This document shows positions 36,369-46,200 of a DNA stretch of 57,812 nt, in pieces. Position 1 is the first letter of the stretch. Every line of letters starts with the position of its first letter. Source of the stretch: Bacillus sp. RO1 (GTDB lineage: Bacteria; Bacillota; Bacilli; Bacillales; Bacillaceae_I). The DNA lies in assembly GCF_012524115.1 (NCBI RefSeq), contig NZ_JAAZWB010000091.1:1-57812 (forward strand). Direction: 5' to 3'. The translations under genes were made by a program, and so were the position numbers. Below the pieces are notes generated by a model. The model was given only the letters and a program-made list of their open reading frames with translations, did no database searches and was not told the origin of the DNA.

Positions 36369-36440
36369 TGACCCATACGGGATTCGAACCCGTGTTACCG
36401 CCGTGAAAGGGCGGTGTCTTAACCGCTTGACCAATGGGCC
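36369..36440 (-). tRNA. tRNA-Glu (TTC)
   Basis: Minus strand, 72 nt, beginning GGCCCATTGGTCAAGCGG and ending CCCGTATGGGTCA. Anticodon stem CCGCC/GGCGG encloses CTTTCAC, anticodon TTC. The acceptor stem includes one G-T pair. CCA is not encoded. It is the second gene of the tRNA pair. Confidence 0.95.
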
Positions 36441-36449
36441 TTATAAAGT

Positions 36450-36526
36450 TGGTAGCGGCGGAGGGAGTCGAACCCACGACCTCACGGGTATGAACCGTAC
36501 GCTCTAGCCAGCTGAGCTACACCGCC
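36450..36526 (-). tRNA. tRNA-Met (CAT), elongator type
   Basis: Minus strand, 77 nt, GGCGGTGTAGCTCAGCTGG ... CGCCGCTACCA with CCA encoded. Anticodon loop TTCATAC gives CAT. A G-T first acceptor pair and TACGG/CCGTG anticodon stem match the Bacillus elongator tRNA-Met of this locus (trnSL). Confidence 0.94.
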
Positions 36527-36584
36527 AAGTTTATAAGGATTGCATGAGATTCAAAAAGTAAGTCTCTCATAAGACACAAGAATT

Positions 36585-36613
36585 ATCATACTAACTTATC
36601 ATTCATATGTCAA
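36585..36613 (-). promoter_or_regulatory. Sigma-A promoter of the tRNA pair
   Basis: On the minus strand TTGACA (36613-36608), 17 bases, TATGAT (36590-36585). Confidence 0.85.
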
Positions 36614-36743
36614 TACATTTTAAAAATGTAAGAATTATTAGAACATTATCCTAGCAATTACCTATTGAATTTACAAAAACTGATGAGAGTGATTAGCAAA
36701 TGCGATGATTTCATGACAGCTTTTCCCTCTTTTCCTTGTAATA

Positions 36744-36809
36744 AGTCGAACACTTCTTAGGTTCTGGGCGGTTCTTTTGACAAATCTTTTCCTTTTGAGC
36801 TTGTATAAT
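36744..36809 (+). promoter_or_regulatory. spoIIE promoter with Spo0A boxes
   Basis: TTGACA (36777-36782) and TATAAT (36804-36809) are separated by 21 bases, the unusual spacing of the Spo0A-dependent spoIIE promoter in B. subtilis. 0A-like boxes: AGTCGAA (36744-36750, one mismatch to TGTCGAA) and TTTGACA (36776-36782, one mismatch) overlapping the -35. Confidence 0.8.
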
Positions 36810-36842
36810 GACCCCAATAGATAAAATATGGGAGTGGATATC

Positions 36843-39329
36843 ATGCAAGGACTAGAAAGAGATTTGGGGGAACCGGTTTCCAATCTTCAGTTTGGGAAAA
36901 TCAAAAAAACAATAGTGAAGTCAATGCATTCGACGAAAACGAAGCTTACGACTATCCTTTTTCACCAAGGATTTCTTTTAGTCTTTATCGGATTTTTACT
37001 GGGACGAGCCTTGATCCTAAATGAAATTACACCTTTTGCGTTACCGTTTTTCGCAGCAGTGTATTTTTTAAAAAAGAAACGGGCTGGGCTCACGTTAATT
37101 GCTTTAATGGTTGGATCGGCCACCATCTCGGCACTTACAGCCGCATATGTGTTGGGTGGGATGATATTATTTGTTCTTCTCTTCAAGTGGGCACAGGCAT
37201 TAAAGATAGAGCCACTTAAGTCTATGCCGTTCCTAGTCTTCCTCTCGGCTTTTCTCTCCAAAACAACAATGATTTATTTTACAACAGGAATTGTGACGTA
37301 TGATTGGCTGATGATTGGAGTAGAGGCGGGGCTTGGATTTATCCTCACACTTATTTTCTTTCAGAGTCTACCGCTTATCACAATGAAGAAAAAGAGACAG
37401 GCGTTTAAAACAGAAGAAATTATTTGCCTCATTATTCTATTCGCTTCCGTTCTGACAGGGACCATCGGTTGGACAGCCTATGATCTTTCTGTTGAACATA
37501 TATTATCTCGATATCTTGTGTTAATCTTTGCATTTGTTGCTGGGGCCACCATTGGTTCCACGGTTGGTGTGGTGACAGGTCTCATATTAAGCTTAGCTAC
37601 TGTATCTAATCTATATCAGATGAGTCTGCTGGCTTTTGCCGGTTTGTTAGGAGGGCTGCTGCGGGAAGGAAATAAGATTGGTGTATCGGTGGGACTGCTT
37701 CTAGGCACATTACTAATTGGCATTTATGGGGATGGGATGACGCTAATTGTTCCTACTATCATGGAGTCGATGGTAGCTGTTGCACTCTTTCTGCTAACCC
37801 CGCAAAGAGCTATTGCTAATTTGGCGAAATCCATTCCCGGAACAGCTGAACATACAGCCGAGCAACAGCAATACATGCGGAAAATCCGTGATGTAACTGC
37901 CAATAGAGTGGAACAATTTTCACACGTTTTCCAAGCATTATCCAATAGCTTTTCAAAATTTCAATTTGAACACCCTAATTCTGAAAAAGAAGTGGACCTC
38001 TTTTTGAGCAATGTTACAGAGAAAACGTGTCAAAATTGCTTTAAAAAAGAGCAGTGTTGGACACAGAATTTCCAGAAAACCTATGATTATATGACTCATT
38101 TAATGGAGGATACAGAGGAAGGAACCATTAGTCTGAATGTCAAACTGCAAAAGGAGTGGGATCGCCATTGCGTAAAATCGGAAAAGGTAAAAACCGTGAT
38201 CAAAAACGAGCTAGCCCAGTTCCACGCGAGTGAGAAACTGAAAAAACAATTAATGGAGAGTAGGAGGTTGGTAGCGGATCAATTGATGGGAGTATCACAA
38301 GTAATGGAGGACTTTGCAAGGGAGATTCAGCGAGAGAGGGAGAATCATTATGTTCAGGAAGATCAGATTTTAGATGCCCTCCAAGCATTTGGTATTGAAA
38401 TTGAACAAGTGGAAATTTACAGCGTCGAGCAGGGGAATGTGGATATTGAAATGACCGTTCCGTACTGCGAAGGGCGAGGTGAGTGTGAAAAACTCATCGC
38501 CCCGATGCTTTCAGATATATTGCGAGAGAATATTATTGTTAAAAAGGAAGAATGTAATTCTGATAACAATGGGTACTGTCATGTATCATTCGGCTCTGCA
38601 AAAGCGTTTGTAGTCGACACAGGCGTTGCGCATGCCGCTAAAGGAGGAGGACTGATATCAGGAGATAGCTATTCCACCATAGAATTAGGTCACGGAAAAT
38701 ACGCCATTGCCATTAGTGACGGGATGGGAAATGGTGAGCGCGCGCACTATGAAAGTAAAGAAACATTAAAGTTGCTTCAAGAGATTCTACAGTCTGGAAT
38801 TAAAGAAAAAGTAGCCATCAAATCGGTTAATTCGGTCCTATCATTAAGGACGACCGATGAGATATTTACTACGCTCGATCTAGCAATGATTGACCTTCAA
38901 GATGCTTCTGCCAAGTTTTTAAAAGTTGGTTCGACTCCAAGTTTTGTGAAGAGGGGAGATAAAGTAATAAAAATTGAAGCAAGTAATCTACCAATGGGGA
39001 TTATTCAAGAATTCGATGTGGACGTCGTGAGTTCCCAGTTAAAAGCTGGTGACCTGCTCATTATGATGAGCGACGGAATTTTTGAAGGACCAAAGCATGT
39101 AGAAAACTATGATTTATGGATGAAGCGAAAGGTATCCGAAATTAGAACGGACGACCCGCAAGAAATGGCAGACATCATAATGGAGGAAGTCATTCGGACA
39201 AGATCAGGTCAGATCCAGGACGACATGACGGTTGTGGTAGCAAAAATAGAGAGGAATATTCCGAAATGGGCAGCCATTCCTGCCTATCACTATTTATCCA
39301 AAAACCAAGGAATGAAGGAGGCGCTTTAA
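36843..39329 (+). CDS. spoIIE: Stage II sporulation protein E, PP2C phosphatase
   Basis: 828 residues. Dephosphorylates SpoIIAA to release sigma-F in the forespore and acts with FtsZ in the polar septum. N-terminal region of about ten transmembrane segments (45-325), a central FtsZ-interacting/oligomerisation region with CQNCFKKEQCW, and a C-terminal PP2C domain (about 590-800): SGDSYSTIELG, AISDGMGNGERAH, MMSDGIFEGP and DDMTVVVAKIE hold the metal-binding aspartates. ATG 36843 is preferred, with GGGAGTGG between it and ATG 36828. The next ORF starts directly after its stop. Confidence 0.97.
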   Translation: MQGLERDLGEPVSNLQFGKIKKTIVKSMHSTKTKLTTILFHQGFLLVFIGFLLGRALILNEITPFALPFFAAVYFLKKKRAGLTLIALMVGSATISALTAAYVLGGMILFVLLFKWAQALKIEPLKSMPFLVFLSAFLSKTTMIYFTTGIVTYDWLMIGVEAGLGFILTLIFFQSLPLITMKKKRQAFKTEEIICLIILFASVLTGTIGWTAYDLSVEHILSRYLVLIFAFVAGATIGSTVGVVTGLILSLATVSNLYQMSLLAFAGLLGGLLREGNKIGVSVGLLLGTLLIGIYGDGMTLIVPTIMESMVAVALFLLTPQRAIANLAKSIPGTAEHTAEQQQYMRKIRDVTANRVEQFSHVFQALSNSFSKFQFEHPNSEKEVDLFLSNVTEKTCQNCFKKEQCWTQNFQKTYDYMTHLMEDTEEGTISLNVKLQKEWDRHCVKSEKVKTVIKNELAQFHASEKLKKQLMESRRLVADQLMGVSQVMEDFAREIQRERENHYVQEDQILDALQAFGIEIEQVEIYSVEQGNVDIEMTVPYCEGRGECEKLIAPMLSDILRENIIVKKEECNSDNNGYCHVSFGSAKAFVVDTGVAHAAKGGGLISGDSYSTIELGHGKYAIAISDGMGNGERAHYESKETLKLLQEILQSGIKEKVAIKSVNSVLSLRTTDEIFTTLDLAMIDLQDASAKFLKVGSTPSFVKRGDKVIKIEASNLPMGIIQEFDVDVVSSQLKAGDLLIMMSDGIFEGPKHVENYDLWMKRKVSEIRTDDPQEMADIIMEEVIRTRSGQIQDDMTVVVAKIERNIPKWAAIPAYHYLSKNQGMKEAL

Positions 39330-39797
39330 ATGTTGAAAACTTTATCTAAAATGGTAACGGGTCTTGTGAAAGAAATGGGTGGCCGTCGTGAGATTGTAGA
39401 GGAAGTACTTGAGAGCCCAACTGTTAGTGTGGTGCCGGTTAGTCCGATGAATTTGCTGGGGAGACAAGTCCTGAAACTGGCAATGAATGCGGAGATCATG
39501 TTTAGAAGAGCAGCCAACGAGTCAGATAATGCCAAGAACACAATGTGGAGAAAGCAAAACATGCTGGCAGTGATTGCAAGAAATATGACGGAAAAAGAGA
39601 TGATCGCTTTAACGGGTATGAAAGCAACGAAAGAGAATGGAAAAGGAAAGATTCAAGTAGCAATGCCGAAAAAAGCAAAGGGAGTCAAGGAACGAATAGG
39701 ACACCTTTCAAAACTGCCAATCAACGTACTGGCTGAATTCAAGTTTGCACTATCTCTTTCTAGCAACAAGGAAGTGGCCGGGGTGAATACCTCTTAG
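39330..39797 (+). CDS. Unrecognised small basic protein next to spoIIE
   Basis: 155 residues, no family recognised. ATG 39330 follows the spoIIE stop with no gap, and AAGGAGGCGC (39313-39322) inside the spoIIE 3' end is an excellent SD, so translation is probably coupled. Visible: an N-terminal helical segment (LSKMVTGLVKEMGG), a Val/Pro stretch (ESPTVSVVPVSPMNLLG), a probable helix AMNAEIMFRRAANES, and a Lys/Arg-rich C-terminal half (KENGKGKIQVAMPKKAKGVKER). No signal peptide, membrane segment or catalytic motif. I do not recall a counterpart between spoIIE and yabS in B. subtilis. Codon pattern looks like its neighbours. Confidence 0.7.
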   Translation: MLKTLSKMVTGLVKEMGGRREIVEEVLESPTVSVVPVSPMNLLGRQVLKLAMNAEIMFRRAANESDNAKNTMWRKQNMLAVIARNMTEKEMIALTGMKATKENGKGKIQVAMPKKAKGVKERIGHLSKLPINVLAEFKFALSLSSNKEVAGVNTS

Positions 39798-39818
39798 AAG
39801 GTAAATTCCACACAAAAG

Positions 39819-39848
39819 GTATAAATTAAGCCCGTCTCGTCCATGATG
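39819..39848 (+). promoter_or_regulatory. Possible sigma-F promoter of yabS
   Basis: GTATA (39819-39823), 15 bases, GTCCATGATG (39839-39848) matches 8 of 10 positions of the -10 pattern counting free ones. Plausible but weaker than those of csfB and fin. Confidence 0.35.
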
Positions 39849-39885
39849 GCTAATGTAAATTATACGCATTAGGAGGGGACGAAAC

Positions 39886-40623
39886 GTGTATAAAGGAACG
39901 TTAAAACAAATTCTATTAATTACAGACGGATGCTCAAATTCAGGGGATGACCCAATTGCCATGGCAGCCCTAGCGAAAGAACAGGGTATTACAGTAAATG
40001 TTATTGGGGTGATGGATGAGGATACGATAGATGAAAGAGGAATGCAAGAGATAGAGGGGATCGCAATGTCTGGTGGTGGCGTCAGTCAAATTGTGTATGC
40101 CAAGAACTTATCTCAGACAGTCCAGATGGTGACCAGAAAAGCGATGACCCAAACATTACAGGGGGTTATTAATAAGGAGCTTCAACAAATATTGGGTTCA
40201 GAAACTTCCATGGAGGACCTTCCGCCTGAGAAACGCGGGGAAGTGATGGAAGTAGTGGATGAACTAGGTGAAACGGTTTCCCTGCAGGTGCTGATTCTTG
40301 TTGATACTAGTGCTAGCATGAAGTCCAAGCTTCCAACCGTCAAGGAAGCACTATTGGATTTGGCACTAAGCTTGAATGCAAGAATTGGTGATAACCAGTT
40401 TTCAGCCTTTGTTTTCCCGGGAAAACGCCAAGAAGTGGAGAAGATCTTAGATTGGACACCGAAGTTGGAATCGCTGTCCAGTATTTTTCCAAAGCTATCG
40501 ACAGGCGGGATCACGCCAACAGGTCCTGCCATTCAAGAAGCCATTCCTTATTTTAAAGAAACACGTAACCTGAGGAGCTTGATTTCCGATGATGAACAAT
40601 ACTATGAAGAATCCGGTAGGTAA
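39886..40623 (+). CDS. yabS: VWA-domain protein YabS
   Basis: 245 residues. A von Willebrand factor A-like fold with two MIDAS-type segments: LLITDGCSNSGDDP at the N-terminus and LVDTSASMKSKLPT (DxSxS) in the second half, plus STGGITPTGPAI. Function unknown; it is next to the kinase yabT in B. subtilis as well. GTG 39886 is preceded by GGAGGGG. Its last 35 bases overlap yabT in another frame, which suggests coupled translation. Confidence 0.9.
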   Translation: MYKGTLKQILLITDGCSNSGDDPIAMAALAKEQGITVNVIGVMDEDTIDERGMQEIEGIAMSGGGVSQIVYAKNLSQTVQMVTRKAMTQTLQGVINKELQQILGSETSMEDLPPEKRGEVMEVVDELGETVSLQVLILVDTSASMKSKLPTVKEALLDLALSLNARIGDNQFSAFVFPGKRQEVEKILDWTPKLESLSSIFPKLSTGGITPTGPAIQEAIPYFKETRNLRSLISDDEQYYEESGR

Positions 40624-41635
40624 TCTGCCTCAAGGGACGACCATTATCGGAAAATGGCATAAAGAGAGATACACCATTGTCAGAACACTCGGGTACGGTG
40701 CGACGGGGTATGTATATCTAACTAGGAGTTCAAAGGGATTAGCTGCATTAAAAATAAGTGAAAACAGCATGTCCATTACTTCTGAGGTTAATGTCCTGCG
40801 TCATTTTTCGAAGGTCCAAGGGTTCTCCCTGGGGCCTTCTTTGTTAGATGTAGATGATTGGGAGAGGCCAAGCCTTGGTGGAAAACAGACTTTTTCCTTT
40901 TATGTGATGGAATTTCTCGAAGGGGAGCCTCTTTTATCTTTTGTCCAAAAAAGGGGAATGGAATGGGCTGGCATTCTAACTTTGCAATTGCTTACAGATC
41001 TTGAAACGCTTCATCGTGAAGGTTGGGTGTTTGGAGATCTGAAGCCCGATAATCTCATTGTAACGGCAACCCCTCCAAAAGTACGGCTTGTGGATGTTGG
41101 AGGCACGACCCAGCATGGCCGGGCCATTAAAGAATTCACAGAGTTTTTTGACCGGGGTTATTGGGGACTGGGTTCTAGGAAGGCAGAAGCTAATTACGAT
41201 CTATTTGCCGTAGCAATGATTATGATTCACATCTGTTACCCAAAACAATTCCAAAAGAACGGAGAGGGCGGAATTAAGCAACTAGAAGAGCAGATTGACA
41301 AAAACGCTTGGCTAAAAAGGTATAAAATTGTCCTGATGCGAGCGTTAGCCGGTGAATATTCCTCTGCACATGAAATGAAAAACGGTATGCTTTCTGTCAT
41401 GAGCCAACGTAACCCAAGTAACTCTCCAAAAGGGCCGGCACAGCGGACAGTAAACAACAAAGCCAAACAAGGCCTAACCTCAAGGACAAGTCGAGTAGGA
41501 GGAAGAGCAGCTACGAGTAAACCTGTAAATCCTGTGCCACAGAAAGCCACAAGCAAAGGGTGGATGGAAACTGCCGTGCTATTATCGGTTATTTTGTTTG
41601 CTTATTTCTTCTATTTATATGGTCAGATAATGTAG
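40589..41635 (+). CDS. yabT: Hanks-type serine/threonine kinase YabT
   Basis: 348 residues. Kinase domain (about 25-280): glycine loop GYGATGYVY, ATP lysine in AALKISE, catalytic loop GDLKPDN, and DVGG where DFG is usual. Then a Ser/Lys/Arg-rich linker (about 285-325) that in B. subtilis binds DNA and stimulates activity, and a C-terminal transmembrane helix (METAVLLSVILFAYFFYLYG). Known to phosphorylate RecA during spore development and to localise at the septum. Start ATG 40589 with GAGGAG 11 bases upstream; ATG 40592 and 40604 are alternatives. Confidence 0.92.
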   Translation: MMNNTMKNPVGNLPQGTTIIGKWHKERYTIVRTLGYGATGYVYLTRSSKGLAALKISENSMSITSEVNVLRHFSKVQGFSLGPSLLDVDDWERPSLGGKQTFSFYVMEFLEGEPLLSFVQKRGMEWAGILTLQLLTDLETLHREGWVFGDLKPDNLIVTATPPKVRLVDVGGTTQHGRAIKEFTEFFDRGYWGLGSRKAEANYDLFAVAMIMIHICYPKQFQKNGEGGIKQLEEQIDKNAWLKRYKIVLMRALAGEYSSAHEMKNGMLSVMSQRNPSNSPKGPAQRTVNNKAKQGLTSRTSRVGGRAATSKPVNPVPQKATSKGWMETAVLLSVILFAYFFYLYGQIM

Positions 41636-41777
41636 GTATAAGCGTTTTGAGGATGTGTACGGGGGTATAAAGCAGTATGGATGTTTTTGGATAAGCATCT
41701 ATTTTTGCAGGAGAAGAAGTCAAATGGTAGGATAAAATAGAAATTATACGCGTAGATTAAAGGAATGGGTACACAAT

Positions 41778-43199
41778 ATGTGGGAGACTGTCTCGACATT
41801 CATAGATAAATATGACTTGCTGCCAGCCAACTCGACTGTGGTGGTTGGTGTCAGTGGCGGAGCAGATTCCATGGGTTTGCTTCATTATTTAGATTCCATT
41901 AAAGAAGCTAAGGACCTGAAGCTAGTAGTAGCCCACGTCGATCATATGTTCCGAGGGGCGGAATCCGAAGAGGATATGAAATTTGTAAAGCAACAAAGTG
42001 AAAAGAGGAGTCTTCTTTTTGAAGCAGAACAAATCAATGTGTCTGCCTATCAGAAAGAGAAGAAACTCACCGTGCAAGTTGCAGCAAGAGAATGCCGCTA
42101 TGCTTTTTATGAAAAAGTGATGAAGAAACATCATGCTGACTTCCTTGCGCTCGGTCACCATGCAGACGATCAGGTGGAAACCATTCTGATGAGACTTGGA
42201 AGGGGATCTTCTATGACTGGTTACGCAGGGATACTTCCTAAACGGGCCTTTGGAGATGGAGTGATTATTCGTCCGTTCTTAACTGTAACAAAGTCTGAAA
42301 TCTTGGAATATCTAACTGTCCATGGCGTTCCATTCAGGCATGATCCCAGCAATGACAAGGACGCCTACAGAAGAAACAGGCTGCGGCATCACATTCTACC
42401 AGTTTTGAAGGAGGAATTTCCTGGACTTCATAAGAGGTTTCAAGCTTTCAGCGAGCAAATACAGGAGAGTGAACAATACATAGGGGCGTTAGTGGAAAAG
42501 GAATGGATTGCCGTTATTAAGAGTAAAGCAAACGATAGAGTGATATTGGATATCAAACCATTGCTTTTAATGGCTAAACCTTTACAAAGGCGTGGGATTC
42601 AACTAATATTAAACTATCTCTATAATAATGAAATTCCTCCATCTCTTTCCTCTATACATATTGATAATTTATTATCCTTATTGGAAAGTGAACACCCTTC
42701 TGGAAGGCTGCATTTCCCAAATGGCTTACAGGTTTTCAAATCTTATGATGAATGCACATTGACATTTGATAAGGATGAATATGATAAAGCCTACAAGCAT
42801 AAGCTTGAAGTCCCTGGTAATGTGGCGTTAGCAACCGATTTTAAGATCACCAGCGAGATTCGGACACTTGAAAAACCTCAAGATGTCAAAGAAAATCAAG
42901 CTGTGATTGATTTATCGAAGGTCGCTCTTCCGTTATATGTGAGAACCCGTTTCGACGGCGATCGAATGAAACTGAAGGGGACAAACGGTTCCAAAAAAAT
43001 CAAAAGCATCTTCATTGAAGGTAAAATACCTCTTCAACAACGAGAAATATGGCCTTTAATTGTCGATGCCAACCATGAGATTTTGTGGATACCCATGCTT
43101 AAACGTTCCGCTTTCGAAGCAACAGAGGAAACGATGGGTCCTGTTTTAGTATTAACTTGCAAAACGAGTCAAAAAGTTTGGGAGGCAACAAAGAAATGA
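41778..43199 (+). CDS. tilS: tRNA(Ile)-lysidine synthase
   Basis: 473 residues. Converts C34 of tRNA-Ile(CAU) to lysidine, essential for AUA decoding. PP-loop [13 protein letters not shown] (24-36) with the SGGxDS signature, then [24 protein letters not shown] and the TilS-specific substrate and C-terminal domains ([26 protein letters not shown]). AAAGGAATGGG precedes ATG 41778. Overlaps hprT by four bases. Confidence 0.96.
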   Translation: MWETVSTFIDKYDLLPANSTVVVGVSGGADSMGLLHYLDSIKEAKDLKLVVAHVDHMFRGAESEEDMKFVKQQSEKRSLLFEAEQINVSAYQKEKKLTVQVAARECRYAFYEKVMKKHHADFLALGHHADDQVETILMRLGRGSSMTGYAGILPKRAFGDGVIIRPFLTVTKSEILEYLTVHGVPFRHDPSNDKDAYRRNRLRHHILPVLKEEFPGLHKRFQAFSEQIQESEQYIGALVEKEWIAVIKSKANDRVILDIKPLLLMAKPLQRRGIQLILNYLYNNEIPPSLSSIHIDNLLSLLESEHPSGRLHFPNGLQVFKSYDECTLTFDKDEYDKAYKHKLEVPGNVALATDFKITSEIRTLEKPQDVKENQAVIDLSKVALPLYVRTRFDGDRMKLKGTNGSKKIKSIFIEGKIPLQQREIWPLIVDANHEILWIPMLKRSAFEATEETMGPVLVLTCKTSQKVWEATKK

Positions 43200-43744
43200 A
43201 CAAAGATATCGAAAAAGTACTCTTTAGTGAAGAAGAGCTTCAAGTAAAGGTTAGAGAACTAGGTGCACAATTAACAGAGGACTACAGTGATCGTTTTCCT
43301 TTGGCGATTGGTGTGTTAAAAGGCGCAATGCCTTTCATGGGTGACCTTATCAAACGTATGGATACATATTTGGAAATGGATTTCATGGACGTTTCAAGCT
43401 ACGGAAACTCCACTGTTTCCTCTGGTGAAGTAAAGATCCTAAAAGACTTAGATACTTCAGTTGAAGGAAGAGACATCCTGATCATCGAAGACATCATCGA
43501 CAGCGGTTTGACGCTAAGCTACCTAGTGGAATTATTCCGCTACCGTAAAGCGAAATCCATCAAGATTGTTACACTACTTGACAAACCAAGTGGAAGAAAA
43601 GCTGATATCACAGCTGACTATGTTGGGTTCATCGTACCAGATGAATTTGTTGTAGGTTATGGCCTTGATTATGCTGAAAAATATCGTAACCTTCCGTATA
43701 TCGGAGTATTAAAACCTGAAATTTATTCTAACGTAGAAGAATAA
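43196..43744 (+). CDS. hprT: Hypoxanthine-guanine phosphoribosyltransferase
   Basis: 182 residues. Salvages hypoxanthine and guanine using PRPP. PRPP loop [17 protein letters not shown] and the DVSSYGNS flexible loop are characteristic. ATG 43196 overlaps the tilS stop (ATGA) and GGGAGG lies at 43180-43185; upstream in-frame starts within tilS have no SD. In B. subtilis HprT and TilS also act together to activate ftsH transcription; ftsH is the next gene. Confidence 0.97.
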   Translation: MNKDIEKVLFSEEELQVKVRELGAQLTEDYSDRFPLAIGVLKGAMPFMGDLIKRMDTYLEMDFMDVSSYGNSTVSSGEVKILKDLDTSVEGRDILIIEDIIDSGLTLSYLVELFRYRKAKSIKIVTLLDKPSGRKADITADYVGFIVPDEFVVGYGLDYAEKYRNLPYIGVLKPEIYSNVEE

Positions 43745-43829
43745 GCTATCCCAATACAGATTCCTTGAATTGGATTAATTTACTATGTTACTATTGGTTT
43801 AGTTTGGCTATCGTGGGAGGAGGTAAGGG

Positions 43830-45764
43830 ATGAACAGAATATTTCGTAATACCATCTTTTATTTATTAATATTTTTAGTGGTCATTGGTGTTGTGAGCTT
43901 TTTCAATAGCCCTAACACGAGCGAAAAACCGATCACCTATAATACATTCATCCAGAATCTTGAAGAAAATAAGGTGGAGGAATTCACCATTCAGCCAACG
44001 CGTTCGGTGTATGAAGCGCGTGGTAAGTTGGAAGGCGCTGCAGAAGGAGAGACTTTTGTATCCGTATTTCCAAATAGTGCAAGTGCTTTGGAACGCGTAG
44101 AATCCATTGCCCAAGAGCAGAAGATTCCAATGACAGTAGATCCGGCGGAAGAAACGAGCGGATGGGTAACCTTCTTTACTTCCATCATTCCTTTTGTCAT
44201 TATTTTTATCCTATTCTTCTTCTTACTGAATCAAGCGCAGGGCGGCGGAAGTCGTGTCATGAACTTTGGTAAAAGTAAGGCAAAGCTATATAGCGAAGAG
44301 AAGAAAAAGGTTAAATTTAAAGACGTTGCCGGTGCAGATGAGGAAAAGCAAGAGCTTGTCGAGGTTGTGGAATTCTTAAAGGATCCACGCAAATTCTCCG
44401 AGCTTGGTGCACGTATCCCTAAAGGGGTTCTGCTTGTTGGACCTCCTGGTACAGGTAAAACGTTACTAGCGAGAGCGGTGGCAGGAGAAGCTGGCGTACC
44501 ATTCTTCTCTATCAGTGGATCTGACTTTGTGGAAATGTTCGTCGGGGTCGGTGCATCCCGTGTACGTGACCTTTTTGAAAATGCGAAAAAGAACGCTCCA
44601 TGTATCATTTTCATCGATGAGATCGATGCAGTAGGTCGCCAACGTGGCGCAGGCCTAGGTGGAGGTCATGATGAGCGTGAACAGACTTTGAACCAATTGC
44701 TTGTTGAAATGGATGGTTTCGGAGCGAATGAAGGGATTATTATCGTTGCCGCAACGAACAGACCGGACATTCTTGACCCGGCATTATTGAGACCTGGTCG
44801 CTTTGACCGTCAAATCACGGTAGATCGTCCTGACTTGAAAGGCCGTGAAGCAGTACTGAAAGTCCATGCAAGAAACAAACCTATCGATGATAGTATCAAT
44901 ATGAAGACAATTGCGATGCGTACCCCTGGTTTCTCCGGAGCGGACCTTGAAAACTTGTTGAATGAAGCGGCACTTGTTGCTGCAAGACAAGACAAGAAGC
45001 ATATCGATATGTTGGATATTGATGAGGCAATTGATAGAGTAATTGCTGGACCTGCTAAAAAGAGCAGAGTTATCTCTCAAAAAGAGCGAAATATCGTTGC
45101 ATACCATGAAGCGGGCCATACGATTATTGGTGTCGTATTGGATGAAGCTGATACGGTACATAAAGTGACAATCGTACCTCGCGGGCAGGCTGGTGGTTAT
45201 GCGGTCATGCTTCCAAAAGAAGATCGTTACTTTATGACTAAACCAGAGCTATTAGATAAGATCACAGGTCTATTGGGTGGTCGTGTTGCAGAGGAAATCA
45301 CATTTGGTGAAGCAAGTACTGGTGCCCACAATGACTTCCAACGTGCAACAGGTATAGCGCGTAAAATGGTAACCGAATACGGAATGAGCGAAAAGCTTGG
45401 CCCGTTACAATTTGGTCAGGCTTCAGGAGGGCAAGTATTCCTTGGCCGTGATATCCAAAATGAGCAAAACTACAGTGATGCCATTGCACACCAAATTGAT
45501 ATGGAAATTCAACGTTTCATCAAAGAGTGTTATGAAAGAGCGAAGCAAATTCTTACCGAGAACCGAGATAAGCTGGAGCTTGTAGCGCAAACTCTATTAG
45601 AAGTTGAAACACTTGATGCAGATCAAATCAAACACCTATTTGACAAAGGGAAGCTTCCAGAACTTCCTACAAAGGCTGATGGTGGCGAAGATGTGAAAGT
45701 GAATATCAACTCTAAAAAAGATGAAAACAAAACTGAATCCACTGATCAAAACAAACCTGAATAA
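43830..45764 (+). CDS. ftsH: ATP-dependent zinc metalloprotease FtsH
   Basis: 644 residues, membrane-anchored AAA+ protease degrading regulators and misassembled membrane proteins. TM helix 1 (about 8-24), extracytoplasmic domain, TM helix 2 ([20 protein letters not shown], about 113-132), Walker A GPPGTGKT (204-211), Walker [30 protein letters not shown], and zinc motif HEAGH (426-430). An acidic/polar C-terminal tail ends in Lys/Asp-rich sequence. GGAGGAGG precedes ATG 43830. A strong terminator follows. Confidence 0.98.
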   Translation: MNRIFRNTIFYLLIFLVVIGVVSFFNSPNTSEKPITYNTFIQNLEENKVEEFTIQPTRSVYEARGKLEGAAEGETFVSVFPNSASALERVESIAQEQKIPMTVDPAEETSGWVTFFTSIIPFVIIFILFFFLLNQAQGGGSRVMNFGKSKAKLYSEEKKKVKFKDVAGADEEKQELVEVVEFLKDPRKFSELGARIPKGVLLVGPPGTGKTLLARAVAGEAGVPFFSISGSDFVEMFVGVGASRVRDLFENAKKNAPCIIFIDEIDAVGRQRGAGLGGGHDEREQTLNQLLVEMDGFGANEGIIIVAATNRPDILDPALLRPGRFDRQITVDRPDLKGREAVLKVHARNKPIDDSINMKTIAMRTPGFSGADLENLLNEAALVAARQDKKHIDMLDIDEAIDRVIAGPAKKSRVISQKERNIVAYHEAGHTIIGVVLDEADTVHKVTIVPRGQAGGYAVMLPKEDRYFMTKPELLDKITGLLGGRVAEEITFGEASTGAHNDFQRATGIARKMVTEYGMSEKLGPLQFGQASGGQVFLGRDIQNEQNYSDAIAHQIDMEIQRFIKECYERAKQILTENRDKLELVAQTLLEVETLDADQIKHLFDKGKLPELPTKADGGEDVKVNINSKKDENKTESTDQNKPE

Positions 45765-45766
45765 AT

Positions 45767-45802
45767 AAAAAGGTGCCTGGAGTAAAATCAGGCACCTTTT
45801 TT
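45767..45802 (+). terminator. Terminator after ftsH
   Basis: AAAAAGGTGCCTG pairs with CAGGCACCTTTTT around a nine-base loop, with T-run continuing. Confidence 0.92.
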
Positions 45803-45833
45803 ATGTGATCCAAAGTGTCAAATAGGATTATCC

Positions 45834-45893
45834 CCTGTTGATGGAAGTGCAGGGGTGAGACTCCTGCGGGGAAGTAGCGGCAATGTTGAGAGC
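45834..45893 (+). repeat. GC-rich structured repeat, copy 11, truncated
   Basis: Only the 5' half remains: CTGTTGATGGAAGTGCAGG, GAGACTCCTGCGGGGAAGTAGCGGCAATGTTGAG, then unrelated AT-rich sequence. The 3' half is missing. Confidence 0.65.
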
Positions 45894-45948
45894 AATCACG
45901 AAGGAGAACGCAGAAAAACTGAAAATTTATGTGGTGAAAGAATTTATA

Positions 45949-46076
45949 GCTTTTGATTGGAGCAAAAGGCGAAGACTCCTGAGGGAGATAGCGCTAGGTG
46001 GAGACCCCACAGGCGTAGCCGAGGAGGCTCCAGCAGCGCCCCTAGGAAAGCGAAGCCCGGAACGGAAGGGAACAGG
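45949..46076 (+). repeat. GC-rich structured repeat, copy 12
   Basis: 128 bases starting GCTTTTGATTGGAGC; P4 arms GCGCT/AGCGC and P5 TGGAG/CTCCA are perfect. The 3' terminus has decayed (GGAACGGAAGGGAACAG instead of AATCAACAG). Together with copy 11 and the terminator it fills the 436-base ftsH-coaX gap. Confidence 0.8.
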
Positions 46077-46200
46077 GAGTTAACAAGAACAGTAGAATTC
46101 TGTCGAATCATGATTTCCCAAGGAATAATAATTTCTATTGGGTCAGTTAGGTTACCATATAGTATAATGAAACTAATTTTAAAGCATGGTGGGGATATAA

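Noticed and set aside
36828-36842. spoIIE start at ATG 36828
   Set aside because: The SD GGGAGTGG lies downstream of this ATG; ATG 36843 is correctly spaced.
45767-45802. Attenuator or riboswitch after ftsH
   Set aside because: A simple perfect hairpin with a T-run right after the stop codon is adequately explained as a terminator.
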